Assembly (NCBI GenBank): GCA_027487485.1
Contig: JAIYDN010000078.1
Span: 1-64,000 of the forward strand
DNA from: Planctomycetaceae bacterium
GTDB taxonomy: Bacteria > Planctomycetota > Planctomycetia > Pirellulales > Pirellulaceae
Length of the DNA stretch: 64,000 bases
Reading direction: 5' to 3'
The translations under genes were made by a program, and so were the position numbers. The notes under the pieces are model-generated. The model did not search any database. It saw only the letters and a list, made by a program, of their open reading frames with translations, and was not told the DNA's origin. Below are positions 8,768-16,736 of the stretch, piece after piece. Within the stretch, counting starts at the first letter, position 1, and each line of letters starts with the position of its first letter.

Positions 8768-9175
8768 ATGTCACGCATTGTAACCATCACCGCCGCCATT
8801 GAAATCGAACTCCCCTACGAGACCATGCTGTATCAATTGCAAGAGAACCTTCCATACTTGCTTCATGGCGGCCTTCGAAGCGAGATACCAAAAGCGCCCT
8901 ATACTGTCTCCGTGCTTGCGGTTGACGATGAACTTGGCATCCTGACCAAACCACTTGAACTGAAACGACTACTTGACCAGCAACGGCAAGTAGCGGTCAT
9001 CTGGGAGGTCGATGATGTTCTAGTCCTTCGGCCTGAGTTGACTGACGATGAAGCGTGGGCAGTACTTCAACATGCGCATCAATACCACGACGCCGGCATC
9101 GGTCTCAATTGGGAATCGATCGAATCGGCAGCGGAATCTCTGTTTGGCCCAGAGCCGCAAGGAGCGTTATCATGA
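8768..9175 (+). CDS. Hypothetical protein, plasmid backbone operon
   Basis: This 135-residue protein starts at ATG 8768 with GAAAGGA upstream, 21 bases after the methyltransferase. It begins with a strand, IVTITAAIEIEL, and later has RQVAVIWEVDDVLVLRPEL followed by TDDEAWAVLQHAHQYHDAGI, an acidic helical tail of a type common in small plasmid proteins. No catalytic motif is visible. The stop overlaps the start of the next gene by ATGA. Confidence 0.65.
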   Translation: MSRIVTITAAIEIELPYETMLYQLQENLPYLLHGGLRSEIPKAPYTVSVLAVDDELGILTKPLELKRLLDQQRQVAVIWEVDDVLVLRPELTDDEAWAVLQHAHQYHDAGIGLNWESIESAAESLFGPEPQGALS

Positions 9176-9354
9176 GCAACAACGACGATATACTGGACGA
9201 CCCGTTCCACGGGGCCGCATTTGCGGCCTTCGTGGACGAGGCCGCCACTTCCAAGGGCCAGCCCTGTCCCGAACGAACGCGGCTGCGCGCCTATCGGTAT
9301 TTCGAGGAAGCCTTGGCAGAAAAGAATCGCCGCAAGGAGTTGCATGATTCTTAA
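9172..9354 (+). CDS. Small acidic hypothetical protein (60 aa)
   Basis: Start ATG 9172 overlaps the stop of the preceding gene (ATGA) and has GGAG just upstream. A longer in-frame reading from 9055 would lie inside the previous gene. The 60 residues are charged and helical, with DDPFHGAAFAAFVDEAA and a C-terminal EEALAEKNRRKEL. It is the last gene of the rightward run. Function unknown. Confidence 0.6.
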   Translation: MSNNDDILDDPFHGAAFAAFVDEAATSKGQPCPERTRLRAYRYFEEALAEKNRRKELHDS

Positions 9355-9563
9355 CGACACTAAGCGATTGCCGTTTCTCGAAGCCACATAACTCTTAGTC
9401 AAGAAGCTTCGCCTGGGGATTTACTGGAAACTCGATGAGCATCGACATTAAGAATCTAAAATCAGCTTTATTTCGGATTGACTACTTTCACGATTCAATC
9501 AACACTGACGGTGTGTCGAGTATTACAGTTTTGATTCGAACTCGTCTAGGAAAGTGAAATTCA

Positions 9564-9752
9564 ATGTCCACACAAAACCAAGCAATGGTGACCGGAGCAA
9601 TCGCAGAGTTGAAATTGGAGCTTGAACCGTCACGAAGTGGGATCGTCGGTGGTCCGTCGGTGTTTGTTGTAACGAAAGAAACACTCGATTTTCTGAAGGA
9701 CAAAAAGGTTGTCGTCGATTCTAGCGGTTCAGTAGAAGTTTCTGACGCCTAG
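9564..9752 (+). CDS. Small hypothetical protein (62 aa)
   Basis: Start ATG 9564 has AGGAAAG about 10 bases upstream. The 62 residues read as a compact helix-strand protein (AIAELKLELEPSR, PSVFVVTKETLDFLKDKKVV). It stands alone between the small-gene operon and a leftward gene. No family recognised. Length and composition make it plausible but not certain. Confidence 0.5.
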   Translation: MSTQNQAMVTGAIAELKLELEPSRSGIVGGPSVFVVTKETLDFLKDKKVVVDSSGSVEVSDA

Positions 9753-9863
9753 TAATTCTTGATCCAATGACCCACGAGAGTTGTGTCGGTTTCGCAATTG
9801 ATAGTTTGACGACCAACTCTCGCTCTTTTCAATCGACTTCGGGTTATTCGAGCAAGTGCTGAT

Positions 9864-10211
9864 TTACTCGCAAGCAAGCAAGAAAGAACTCATCTGGTTG
9901 AAGTCTTCGACTTCCATGGTTATCGCGTTTTGCTTCGTCGCGGGACTGGCATAATGAACTCGGTTTGGTCGTACAACTCGATTTGAGTTGGCAGGACGAA
10001 CTTCGTCCGGCTGCATGATTTTTGCATTCGTCAGATCAGCTAGCGACGCTAAGCACATTCGCAGACAGCCCTCAAGATTGTTCGCCATCGTAGCGAATTG
10101 ATCTTCGTTAACCAGATTGAGATAGAGTGATCGGCAAATTGTGCCTTCTGCCCGTTCGCACTTGACCCCCATTCCTTGCCATCTAGGCCCGTATTTCGGT
10201 TGAACTGGCAT
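9864..10211 (-). CDS. Hypothetical protein left of the partition region
   Basis: This 115-residue frame starts at ATG 10211. It has no motif I know. The centre (NLVNEDQFATMANNLEGCLRM, shown only in part) looks helical. The ribosome site is poor, because GAAGG abuts the ATG, and an inner start at MGVKCERAEG is possible. It reads away from the palindrome and repeat block at 10272-10537 and may share its regulation. Confidence 0.4.
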   Translation of the reverse strand: MPVQPKYGPRWQGMGVKCERAEGTICRSLYLNLVNEDQFATMANNLEGCLRMCLASLADLTNAKIMQPDEVRPANSNRVVRPNRVHYASPATKQNAITMEVEDFNQMSSFLLACE

Positions 10212-10271
10212 CCTTCGTAGCTACCAATATCAGGGCGCGATCCGATCCCCGAAGCAAGTCATTTTTTTGTC

Positions 10272-10321
10272 AGACGTCTTCCCTAAGCAGTGCTTAGGTT
10301 CCGTTTTCACCGTGAAAACGG
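10272..10321. promoter_or_regulatory. Three consecutive palindromes upstream of parA
   Basis: AGACGTCT (10272-10279) is followed by an odd palindrome CCTAAGCA-G-TGCTTAGG (10282-10298) and then CCGTTTTCAC-C-GTGAAAACGG (10301-10321). Both odd palindromes are perfect (8+1+8 and 10+1+10). Such sites are typical binding sites for dimeric repressors. They lie between the leftward 115-residue gene and parA. Confidence 0.6.
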
Positions 10322-10332
10322 TTTCTGGCTGT

Positions 10333-10537
10333 CATGCAGGCTTGCTTTCATGCCATCATGTCAGCAACCATGCAAGACGACAGGACAGCATGTAAGTCAA
10401 CATGCAAGTTTGCATGATTGTTTGCATGAATTCATGCTAGTCAGTCATCTTGATTGAATGCACGCTTGTTTTCTTGCAAGCAGACAGGCAATACATCATG
10501 CTTGAAATAATGCTTGCCAGCATGCCTGCAATCATGC
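10333..10537. repeat. CATGC repeat cluster, candidate centromere/operator (parS)
   Basis: CATGC or its complement GCATG occurs about ten times in 205 bases: 10333, 10349, 10369, 10401, 10412, 10424, 10433, 10497, 10521 and 10533. Near-copies (CATGT, AATGC) fall between. Two copies extend to TCATGCTAG (10432 and 10532). The cluster ends 13 bases before the parA start. Arrays of short repeats upstream of a Walker ParA gene with a small partner are typical of type Ib partition centromeres, which also act as operators. Replication iterons are an alternative, but a clear iteron set lies elsewhere (14030-14177). Confidence 0.65.
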
Positions 10538-10549
10538 TAGGGTCCGTTC

Positions 10550-11230
10550 ATGATCATTACTATTGCAAATTCAAAAGGTGGGGTAGGGAAGAGCACAATC
10601 GCTGTTCATTTGGCGGCGTGGCTCCATAAACACGGCCACCGTGTTACCTTGGCCGATTGCGACACCCAACAGTCCTCATCCGAATGGATTCGAGAAGCAG
10701 CGCCAGATGTCCACACCATCCGACTGGATAATCCAAACGAAATTCTCAACGAGTTGCCAATCCTTGCGCAGGAAACCGATTTTGTAATTGCAGACGGTCC
10801 TGGAAGCCAAACAGAGACAAGTCGAGCATTGTTGCTTCGCGCAGATCTCGGAATCGTCCCATGCAAGGCCAGCATGCTGGAAGTTCGGGCCTTGTCCAAA
10901 GCCACAGAAGTCCTTCGCCAATCGCAGGATATTCGCAATGGATTGCCAAAGGCTGTAATCATCTTGAGCATGGTGGGCAAAAACTATCGGTTGACCAAAG
11001 ACATGAAGGACGCCGCAGCCGCGCTCAATTTGCCAATGACAGCCACCGCCATGATTCTTCGGCAGATTTATGCGGACGCTCCAGGGCAGGGGCAGGTCGT
11101 TTGGAACATGGGGGCAAGAGCAAACGAGGCAGCAGACGAGATTGACAGACTATTTCGAGAAATCTTGCCCGATGCTTGTCGAGCAAGGTCACGATTGACT
11201 ACAAGACGAAAACAAGTCGTGAAAAGGTAA
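10550..11230 (+). CDS. parA: ParA-type Walker ATPase for plasmid partition
   Basis: This 226-residue protein matches the short type Ib ParA family, which moves or positions plasmid copies using ATP-dependent DNA binding. The deviant Walker A motif KGGVGKST sits at residues 9-16, TLADCDTQQSS is motif A', and FVIADGPGS is the Walker B region. There is no N-terminal helix-turn-helix, so autoregulation would fall to the small partner encoded next. ATG 10550 lies directly downstream of the CATGC repeat cluster. Confidence 0.92.
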   Translation: MIITIANSKGGVGKSTIAVHLAAWLHKHGHRVTLADCDTQQSSSEWIREAAPDVHTIRLDNPNEILNELPILAQETDFVIADGPGSQTETSRALLLRADLGIVPCKASMLEVRALSKATEVLRQSQDIRNGLPKAVIILSMVGKNYRLTKDMKDAAAALNLPMTATAMILRQIYADAPGQGQVVWNMGARANEAADEIDRLFREILPDACRARSRLTTRRKQVVKR

Positions 11231-11235
11231 TTGCC

Positions 11236-11526
11236 ATGGTCGAACGTCGCTCACTCCTCGAAGGCATCACAACACCCCCATCGCCAGTCGACCCGAATAT
11301 CGAAAAAGCCTTCGTCTACGGTGCCAAAGCGGCATCCGTCGATACGGTTCCATCGCCCGTCGTCGCGCGCGCACCTCTGAGCACGCGGATTCGAGCCGAT
11401 TTCGCAGCCGCCCTGAAGAAAGCGTCGCTTGAGCGGCAACTAAAGAACGTGACACCGAATTCCCTACAAAGTATCTTGGAAGAAGCGATTGAGCCATGGC
11501 TCAAGCAGAACGGATACTTGGGATAA
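11236..11526 (+). CDS. Small partition partner protein (ParB/ParG-like)
   Basis: I chose ATG 11236, which follows the parA stop by 5 bases and has GAAAAGG upstream; a TTG at 11176 would overlap parA. The 96-residue protein has a flexible Pro-rich N-terminal half and a C-terminal helical half (RADFAAALKKASLER, NSLQSILEEAIEPWLKQ) compatible with a ribbon-helix-helix dimer. Small RHH proteins of this size encoded after a short ParA bind the centromere and stimulate the ATPase. Identity as the partner is inferred from position and size. Confidence 0.75.
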   Translation: MVERRSLLEGITTPPSPVDPNIEKAFVYGAKAASVDTVPSPVVARAPLSTRIRADFAAALKKASLERQLKNVTPNSLQSILEEAIEPWLKQNGYLG

Positions 11527-11758
11527 CTTGATTTCAGACTCAACAAGCAAACCTGCCCTTGAAATTTGGCCATCCTTGCCGAAACATATAGCCGCTCGCA
11601 AATTTTTAGAAATGGCACTGGTTTTGTTGACGTATGGGCGACCAGTCGTCGTAAGCCTTCCGGCAGACGCGCCAAACTAACCTTGTTTCGCGGCAGAGTG
11701 CGATAGAGTGTATTCTCATAGTTAACAACCTGTTATTCCCAGCTTTCTGAGGCCATGC

Positions 11759-12733
11759 ATGTCAATTGCTCAAGAATACATTGCTGAATCTGCCGATAAG
11801 TTTCTCGAGTTCCTAAATCCACGAGGAAGGCATCTCCGTCATTTTCCGGAGACTGACAACTTTCACAAGTGGATCTTTCGGGGGCAGTCATCTAGCAATT
11901 GGGATCTCCAACCCACGGCCTTTCGCAAGGAGGGAAAGCGAATTCTATCGGGTTTGGTAAATCCGACAGGCGGCAATCCTCATGAAATCAATGGCAGGGC
12001 TGCCCAATGCTATTGGGAAGCTAGAGCACTAGACGCATTTATTGAGATGGCAGATTCGCAAGCTTTGCCAATACCAGAGGACGGTCAAGTCATGAGGAAC
12101 TACTTGCACGCTTGCCTCAGTCGACTTGTTAGGGCCGCAGTTCCGGGAGCCGAGCTTGCCAAGAAGCCCGTAAGGCAGATTGATATTGACGAGTGGCCGC
12201 CTCTTGAGCTTCTTTCGGTTCTAGGAATCGCACAGCATAGCGGGATACCAACTAGGCTTCTGGACTGGACTTACTCCCCCTATGTAGCGGCCTATTTTGC
12301 GGCTGTAGGCGCAAGCAAAAGGGTACACTTCGACAGCAGCGGTTACCTTGCAGTTTACTGCTTATGGTTGCACAACAGCTCATACTTGGGACCCGAATTT
12401 AAATTGATCTCGGCACCTAGTTATGGAAATTCAAACCTTCATGGCCAAGCCGGTTTGTTCACTTACACACAATGCAAAGATTTTGAAAACGATGGCCCCG
12501 ATGTTCCTCCCCTAGATACTCTACTAGAACAGTCAGAACATTCGAATCTTCAGCAATTACTGGTGCTTAAACTCCCCGTCTCAAATTGTTTGGATTTGCT
12601 ACTTGCACTGAGAAATCTTGGGTACCACGCGGCAAAAGCGTTTCCATCATTCAAAGGTGCGGCCGATGGCGTCAAGGAGCAATTGAATTTCGTTTGGGAT
12701 TCCCTAAGACGCTCGTGGCAGGGTGCCGACTAA
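11759..12733 (+). CDS. FRG-domain protein
   Basis: This 324-residue protein carries the FRG signature: WIFRGQSSSNWDLQPTAFRK (38-57), and later GIAQHSGIPTRLLDWTYSPY followed by VAAYFAA. The FRG domain is named for its conserved Phe-Arg-Gly and is widespread in bacteria and phages, often in defence or conflict islands, where it is suspected to be a nucleotide-handling or effector domain. Its biochemical activity is not established as far as I know. There is no signal peptide. It stands alone between the partition and replication genes. Confidence 0.85.
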   Translation: MSIAQEYIAESADKFLEFLNPRGRHLRHFPETDNFHKWIFRGQSSSNWDLQPTAFRKEGKRILSGLVNPTGGNPHEINGRAAQCYWEARALDAFIEMADSQALPIPEDGQVMRNYLHACLSRLVRAAVPGAELAKKPVRQIDIDEWPPLELLSVLGIAQHSGIPTRLLDWTYSPYVAAYFAAVGASKRVHFDSSGYLAVYCLWLHNSSYLGPEFKLISAPSYGNSNLHGQAGLFTYTQCKDFENDGPDVPPLDTLLEQSEHSNLQQLLVLKLPVSNCLDLLLALRNLGYHAAKAFPSFKGAADGVKEQLNFVWDSLRRSWQGAD

Positions 12734-12962
12734 GGTCCGCTTTTCGTAGCAAATACGACTTGAAATTGCCGATTGTTTGCTGTGTTTACCTTGGTTGATG
12801 AAAATGGTCGGACTCCGATTTGGGCAGACACCCGCGTTCAACGATTCTAATGGCAGGAAGCTCTTTCGCTGCCCCTAGAGCAAACCATCGTTTTGGCGAA
12901 GTCTCACTGGTTTGACACGTCAGGGCAGGATACGGTGCAGAACGTAAGTCGTTTATTGATTC

Positions 12963-14018
12963 CTAACGCGGATCCCCACGTCGCTCAAACCATTTCCGGC
13001 AGAAACCAATGAACGCTGCGTCGCGATTTCGGGGCTCTTCGGTCATCCACTCAAGCCACTCGCGTTCTAAATGGTAAATGTCCCATCCAGGGCAGGCTTC
13101 CTTGGCTGCTTCATAAGTCATCGCATTCAAATAGCCGATCTTGGCGTTATCGAATTTGCTTGGAACGATTCCTGCCGTCCCCCGGCTTCGGAAGACAATC
13201 ATTTCGCCGTCGTCCATTTCAATGGAATAGTCGGGGATGTGTTGGTGCAATTTGTCCTCGTCTACAATTTGACCTATAAGCCGCCGAAACTCCTTAAGCG
13301 TTGAGGCAGAACCGCACTTCAATTGGAGTCGTTCAAGCGATATCTTCCATTCGCTTTGCTTGCCGCAGTGTTTTCGAGCGATCTCGTAAATTCTGCGCTC
13401 CAACGGTTTCCGTAGCCGAAAATAATCCCGATGGAGGGTTAGAACCTCGTTGTGACGGATGGCATTAAAAACCCAATCCGACAACTTGACTTCAACTTCC
13501 TGCATTCGGCCATCGCGGGTTTCGCGAACGATAGTAACTCGCTCGATGAGTCCAAAGTTGTCAAAAACCTCTTGGCCGCCAGTTGCGACGTTGGTGCTAA
13601 TGCGAGTACCAGCAAGTCGCTCGAAAGCGGCCTTGAGCGCTTCGTATCCTTGCCCGCTAGTCATCCGATTCGTTGCTTTGAGTAAGTCATGTGCACGAAA
13701 TCGAAGAACTTGCGATACTTGCTTTCCATCATTGATCGAACCCATAAGCTGAGATATGCAGTAGATCAAGACGTCGCGATCGTGCACTGTTGCGAGCCCA
13801 TCCGCCGAAGGTTTGATCACGACATAGTTGGCTCCATTTTCGTATCGACGAATTCGGTGGTCTGGCTTCGTTGATAGTGAGAAGATTGGATGCTCCATCG
13901 ACGCCATGTCGCCCTTTGGAACAGCGTCGAAGATATCGCAAACAAAGAAGTCCGGAGTTGGATGCCGGTCAGGGAGCAGAGGGGATCGATCTTTGAATTG
14001 GGCTGCGATATCAGTCAT
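12963..14018 (-). CDS. Plasmid replication initiator (RepA, RPA family)
   Basis: This 351-residue protein resembles the replication initiator A (RPA) family of broad-host-range and alphaproteobacterial-type plasmids. Recognisable parts are the HPIFSLSTKPDHRIRRYENG start, then DRDVLIYCISQLM, GYEALKAAFERLAGTRI, and ERRIYEIARKHCGKQ with LERLQLKCGS, which form tandem winged-helix units. It would bind iterons and melt the origin. ATG 14018 lies 12 bases from the nearest iteron, so the gene is probably autoregulated by its product. The C-terminal stretch PGWDIYHLEREWLEWM is a common tail in the family. Confidence 0.92.
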   Translation of the reverse strand: MTDIAAQFKDRSPLLPDRHPTPDFFVCDIFDAVPKGDMASMEHPIFSLSTKPDHRIRRYENGANYVVIKPSADGLATVHDRDVLIYCISQLMGSINDGKQVSQVLRFRAHDLLKATNRMTSGQGYEALKAAFERLAGTRISTNVATGGQEVFDNFGLIERVTIVRETRDGRMQEVEVKLSDWVFNAIRHNEVLTLHRDYFRLRKPLERRIYEIARKHCGKQSEWKISLERLQLKCGSASTLKEFRRLIGQIVDEDKLHQHIPDYSIEMDDGEMIVFRSRGTAGIVPSKFDNAKIGYLNAMTYEAAKEACPGWDIYHLEREWLEWMTEEPRNRDAAFIGFCRKWFERRGDPR

Positions 14019-14029
14019 GACGCGGATAC

Positions 14030-14177
14030 TTCGTCATTTCACACACCAAGTCAAGCAGATTCGTCATTTCACACACAAGAGTGTCGTTTCGACATATCAC
14101 ACACCGGAGGAATTCTTCGATGGTTTACACACCGTTTTTCGATGGTTTACACACCAAGCTTCGATGGTTTACACACC
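14030..14177. repeat. Six 18-bp iterons upstream of rep
   Basis: Six direct copies of an 18-base unit ending in ACACACC (once ACACACA) start at 14030, 14060, 14088, 14116, 14138 and 14160. The first two are TTCGTCATTTCACACACC-like, the third is TTCGACATATCACACACC, and the last three are identical TTCGATGGTTTACACACC. Spacing is 30, 28, 28, 22 and 22 bases. The array lies directly upstream of the leftward rep start. This is the layout of an iteron-controlled plasmid origin. Confidence 0.92.
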
Positions 14178-14220
14178 GCCCACTTCGAAAACGCCAATCA
14201 ATTCCAATGCCTAGCGACCG

Positions 14221-14262
14221 CTATCCACAGCGTAACACTCTATTTAACAGAAGTATTTAACA
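14221..14262. other. Origin core: DnaA-box-like site and AT-rich 9-mers
   Basis: CTATCCACA (14221-14229) differs from the consensus DnaA box TTATCCACA at one base. It is followed by two copies of TATTTAACA (14241-14249 and 14254-14262), 13 bases apart, in an AT-rich stretch that could be the unwinding element. Together with the iterons this completes a plausible oriV. Confidence 0.7.
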
Positions 14263-14281
14263 CACGGACCAAAGAAGGGGC

Positions 14282-14437
14282 TTGCCATGGATAAGTCGAC
14301 TCAGCGCTCTGACTCATTCCTACGGCAAGGAAGAAGGTGGCTATCGGCCAGAAACCTATCTCCTAATCGAGGACTCAAAGGTGCAGGGGCCTTTTGCAGA
14401 ATACCAGACAAAGACAATCGACCCAACCATGGACAAG
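14282..14437 (+). pseudogene. Possible gene remnant next to oriV
   Basis: A 51-codon frame beginning at TTG 14282 reads LSALTHSYGKEEGGYRPETY and continues LLIEDSKVQGPFAEY up to a TAG at 14435. It reads like the end of a real protein, unlike the ATG frame at 14287. I do not know the family. It may be the leftover 3' end of a disrupted gene, or a short gene with a TTG start. Confidence 0.3.
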
Positions 14438-14912
14438 TAGAAGATTGGTTCCTCAACGCGTTCCATGCAAGACTGAGCAAGCAGAGAGGTTTCTAAGTGG
14501 CATGCAATCAAGTGGAACGAATGGCAAAGACGTCGCCCGGCTAACTGGATATGGAGCCAGACGTGTCGTCATATCCATTTGAAACCCAAACGTCGATAAA
14601 TTCATGAGGCTTTATCGCAGGACGATGTCTCACAATCGATAGGAGTCGACTATTCAAAGAGAGTGCTGAGCAAATCAACCAACGTCTTCTGAACATCCGG
14701 AGACGCTTTGCGAAAGTGCTCCAAAAATCGGGCCTCAGGAACGCTAAGCATAAGTACGAAGCTGCGATGAGGAGTTCCCTCGAATCTGCGACATTCGACG
14801 CATTCGTCGTGAGGTCGATATTCATTCGAAGCAGGGGACAATCAGAGCGCGGAAATTCGCTACGTGCGATACTACTTCGCGTAGTCTCGTTTTTTCAGCT
14901 GGGTGTAGTGAA
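14438..14912. other. Gene-poor stretch between oriV and the Gabija-like operon
   Basis: No gene is well supported. A leftward TTG-start frame (14841-14650, 63 codons) ends in VPEARFLEHFRKASPDVQKT, which looks like the helical tail of a small regulatory protein. It is cut off by an upstream stop and may be a remnant. Confidence 0.3.
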
Positions 14913-16736
14913 TCAATCAGAATTCTTTTTTCTGGTTCGTTTCTTTGACGGGGGAACTGGCTCCGGTTGAGGACAGCTGTCCAACTCCACGACATTCACG
15001 CCAAGAACTGCAAATCGATTCAGTAGCGATCGCTCGGGACAGTAGACGAAGAGTTCCGACTTGGCCCGACTCAGCGCGACGTACGTGATGCGATGCTCCT
15101 CCTCGCCTGCTTTCGGATTGAGAATGTGCTCTGCCTCTCCATCGTCCAACACAACGAAAACCGCACCGGCCTCTCCTCCCTTGGCTTGGTGAATGGTTCT
15201 GATCAGCCTCGTTTCATCTGAGGTTTTGATACTGTGGATGAGTTCTGCGTATGCGGATGAATTCATCTGATCGCAAAACTTACCTCGAGTGGCTCTCGTA
15301 AGCGAAAGTCCATCGAGACATGTGCCAACGCAATCCGTGAGCGCGCGATACACCTCGAGAGTCGATCGCTGGAGCATTCCCGCGTGGTTCGCAACCGCAT
15401 ACTCCAAAAGAGATAGGGCGACTGCACGCCGTTTTTCAATCGTAACCTCGCCGACATACTTCATTGGAGGACGGAACCGCTTCCTTGAAGAAATGCCCTG
15501 GACGAGTCGCTGAACCGCCAAATCAAATAGCCCCCGCAAAGCTAAATCGGTCGCCGATGCGACTGAAAACAAAAAGCGGTGGCGGTCGATATCAGCTTCT
15601 TCGACGTTCTCCCAAGTCGCCGCATTGCTTGCAGCGTCCGGACGGCGCGCGCGTAACACAATTTTGTGGCTTCGAGCCAGCACAAGCATCGTGGATGCGA
15701 ATTGTGTATTCGCCCGGGCATGTGACAACGCATCCACCAGACGGCCAAAGTAGATGGTTGGTGGCGTTCCATTCTCGGTTTCGAGGGGCTGCTGCTTTAA
15801 AGCATCGGTGCGGATGCAGTTGAGGAACGCAACGATTGATTTTGTGCTACGACGATTGCCTTCGATCGAATAGGCCTTGAAACCGGGAAGCTGAAACCCA
15901 TTAAAGTGTGCCGGGCTGGCATCGAGAAAGCTGTAGATCGCCTGCTCGGGATCGCCGATGACTCCAACCATTGTCCCCGCGTCGGCGAACCAGCGAACGA
16001 CTGCGGCCTGAACCGGCAAAGTGTCCTGAAACTCGTCGATGAAGAGATACGGAAATTTCGCACTCAAGAACATCCTGAGCGTAGGAAACTCCGCGAGTAA
16101 GCGATAGGCGAAGTACAGCACGTCTTCGTGGTCAATATGGCCGCGTTTCCAATACTTACTCTTGTATTCCAGCAGTCGCTCCGGTGTTAGCAAATCCACA
16201 ATGTGTTTGTCTCGAGATTCAGTCTTGCAGGGCGCATGGAAGGGCAAGCCTTGAGCGTCAATGCGAATCGATATGCCGCGTAGTCGATTTCTTAGTAATT
16301 GCAGGTTGTTGGGCTGCATGAGCACTTGGCGTCGGCCATAATGGTCAAGCCAGCCGTCAAAAACATCGTGCGCAATAAAGTGCTCGGAATGCGTATCAAC
16401 AAGATGATGCGCCGCAACATCAGCGCCTCCCGAGTCTTTCAACAGATGCAGATAGGGGCGGACGATGTTCCCAAAGAGGAAACTGTGGATGGTGGATACT
16501 TCCGTTACATCAGCGGCAGCGCCCAGCCGCCGTTGAATCTCTCTAACAGCGATATTCGTATATGAAATGACGCCGATGCGGGAGCAGGGCGTAATGCGCT
16601 GAGATTCATGGGCAACCTGTCGCACGTGCCCAATGAGCCAATGTGTCTTTCCCGAACCCGGTCCCGCCGTGACTCGGAAATGGTGCTCGATGTCGTCGAG
16701 GCGGTCGGATGAAGTCAGCGTCGCGATACTTGTCAT
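14913..16736 (-). CDS. UvrD-like superfamily 1 helicase, Gabija GajB-like
   Basis: This 607-residue protein has the full set of SF1 helicase motifs: Walker A AGPGSGKTH (24-32), motif II LFIDEFQDT, motif III GVIGDPEQAIYSF, then IRTIHQAKGGEA and YVALSRAKSELFVY as motifs V and VI. Its start overlaps the stop of the OLD-family gene by ATGA. An OLD-type nuclease followed by a UvrD-like helicase is the Gabija anti-phage arrangement, in which GajB is thought to sense or process DNA ends and activate GajA. GajB proteins are usually near 500 residues, so this one is longer. A basic Lys/Arg-rich tail ends the protein. Confidence 0.85.
   Translation of the reverse strand: MTSIATLTSSDRLDDIEHHFRVTAGPGSGKTHWLIGHVRQVAHESQRITPCSRIGVISYTNIAVREIQRRLGAAADVTEVSTIHSFLFGNIVRPYLHLLKDSGGADVAAHHLVDTHSEHFIAHDVFDGWLDHYGRRQVLMQPNNLQLLRNRLRGISIRIDAQGLPFHAPCKTESRDKHIVDLLTPERLLEYKSKYWKRGHIDHEDVLYFAYRLLAEFPTLRMFLSAKFPYLFIDEFQDTLPVQAAVVRWFADAGTMVGVIGDPEQAIYSFLDASPAHFNGFQLPGFKAYSIEGNRRSTKSIVAFLNCIRTDALKQQPLETENGTPPTIYFGRLVDALSHARANTQFASTMLVLARSHKIVLRARRPDAASNAATWENVEEADIDRHRFLFSVASATDLALRGLFDLAVQRLVQGISSRKRFRPPMKYVGEVTIEKRRAVALSLLEYAVANHAGMLQRSTLEVYRALTDCVGTCLDGLSLTRATRGKFCDQMNSSAYAELIHSIKTSDETRLIRTIHQAKGGEAGAVFVVLDDGEAEHILNPKAGEEEHRITYVALSRAKSELFVYCPERSLLNRFAVLGVNVVELDSCPQPEPVPPSKKRTRKKNSD

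Noticed and set aside
10333-10537. CRISPR array
   Set aside because: The repeated unit is only about 5-9 bases with irregular spacing, and no cas genes are present.
14030-14177. CRISPR array
   Set aside because: The 18-base units are spaced 22-30 bases from start to start, leaving spacers of 4-12 bases, and the rep gene is adjacent; they are iterons.
14287-14496. ATG-start 69-codon rightward frame
   Set aside because: Composition is not protein-like, and another frame across the same bases looks more like coding sequence.
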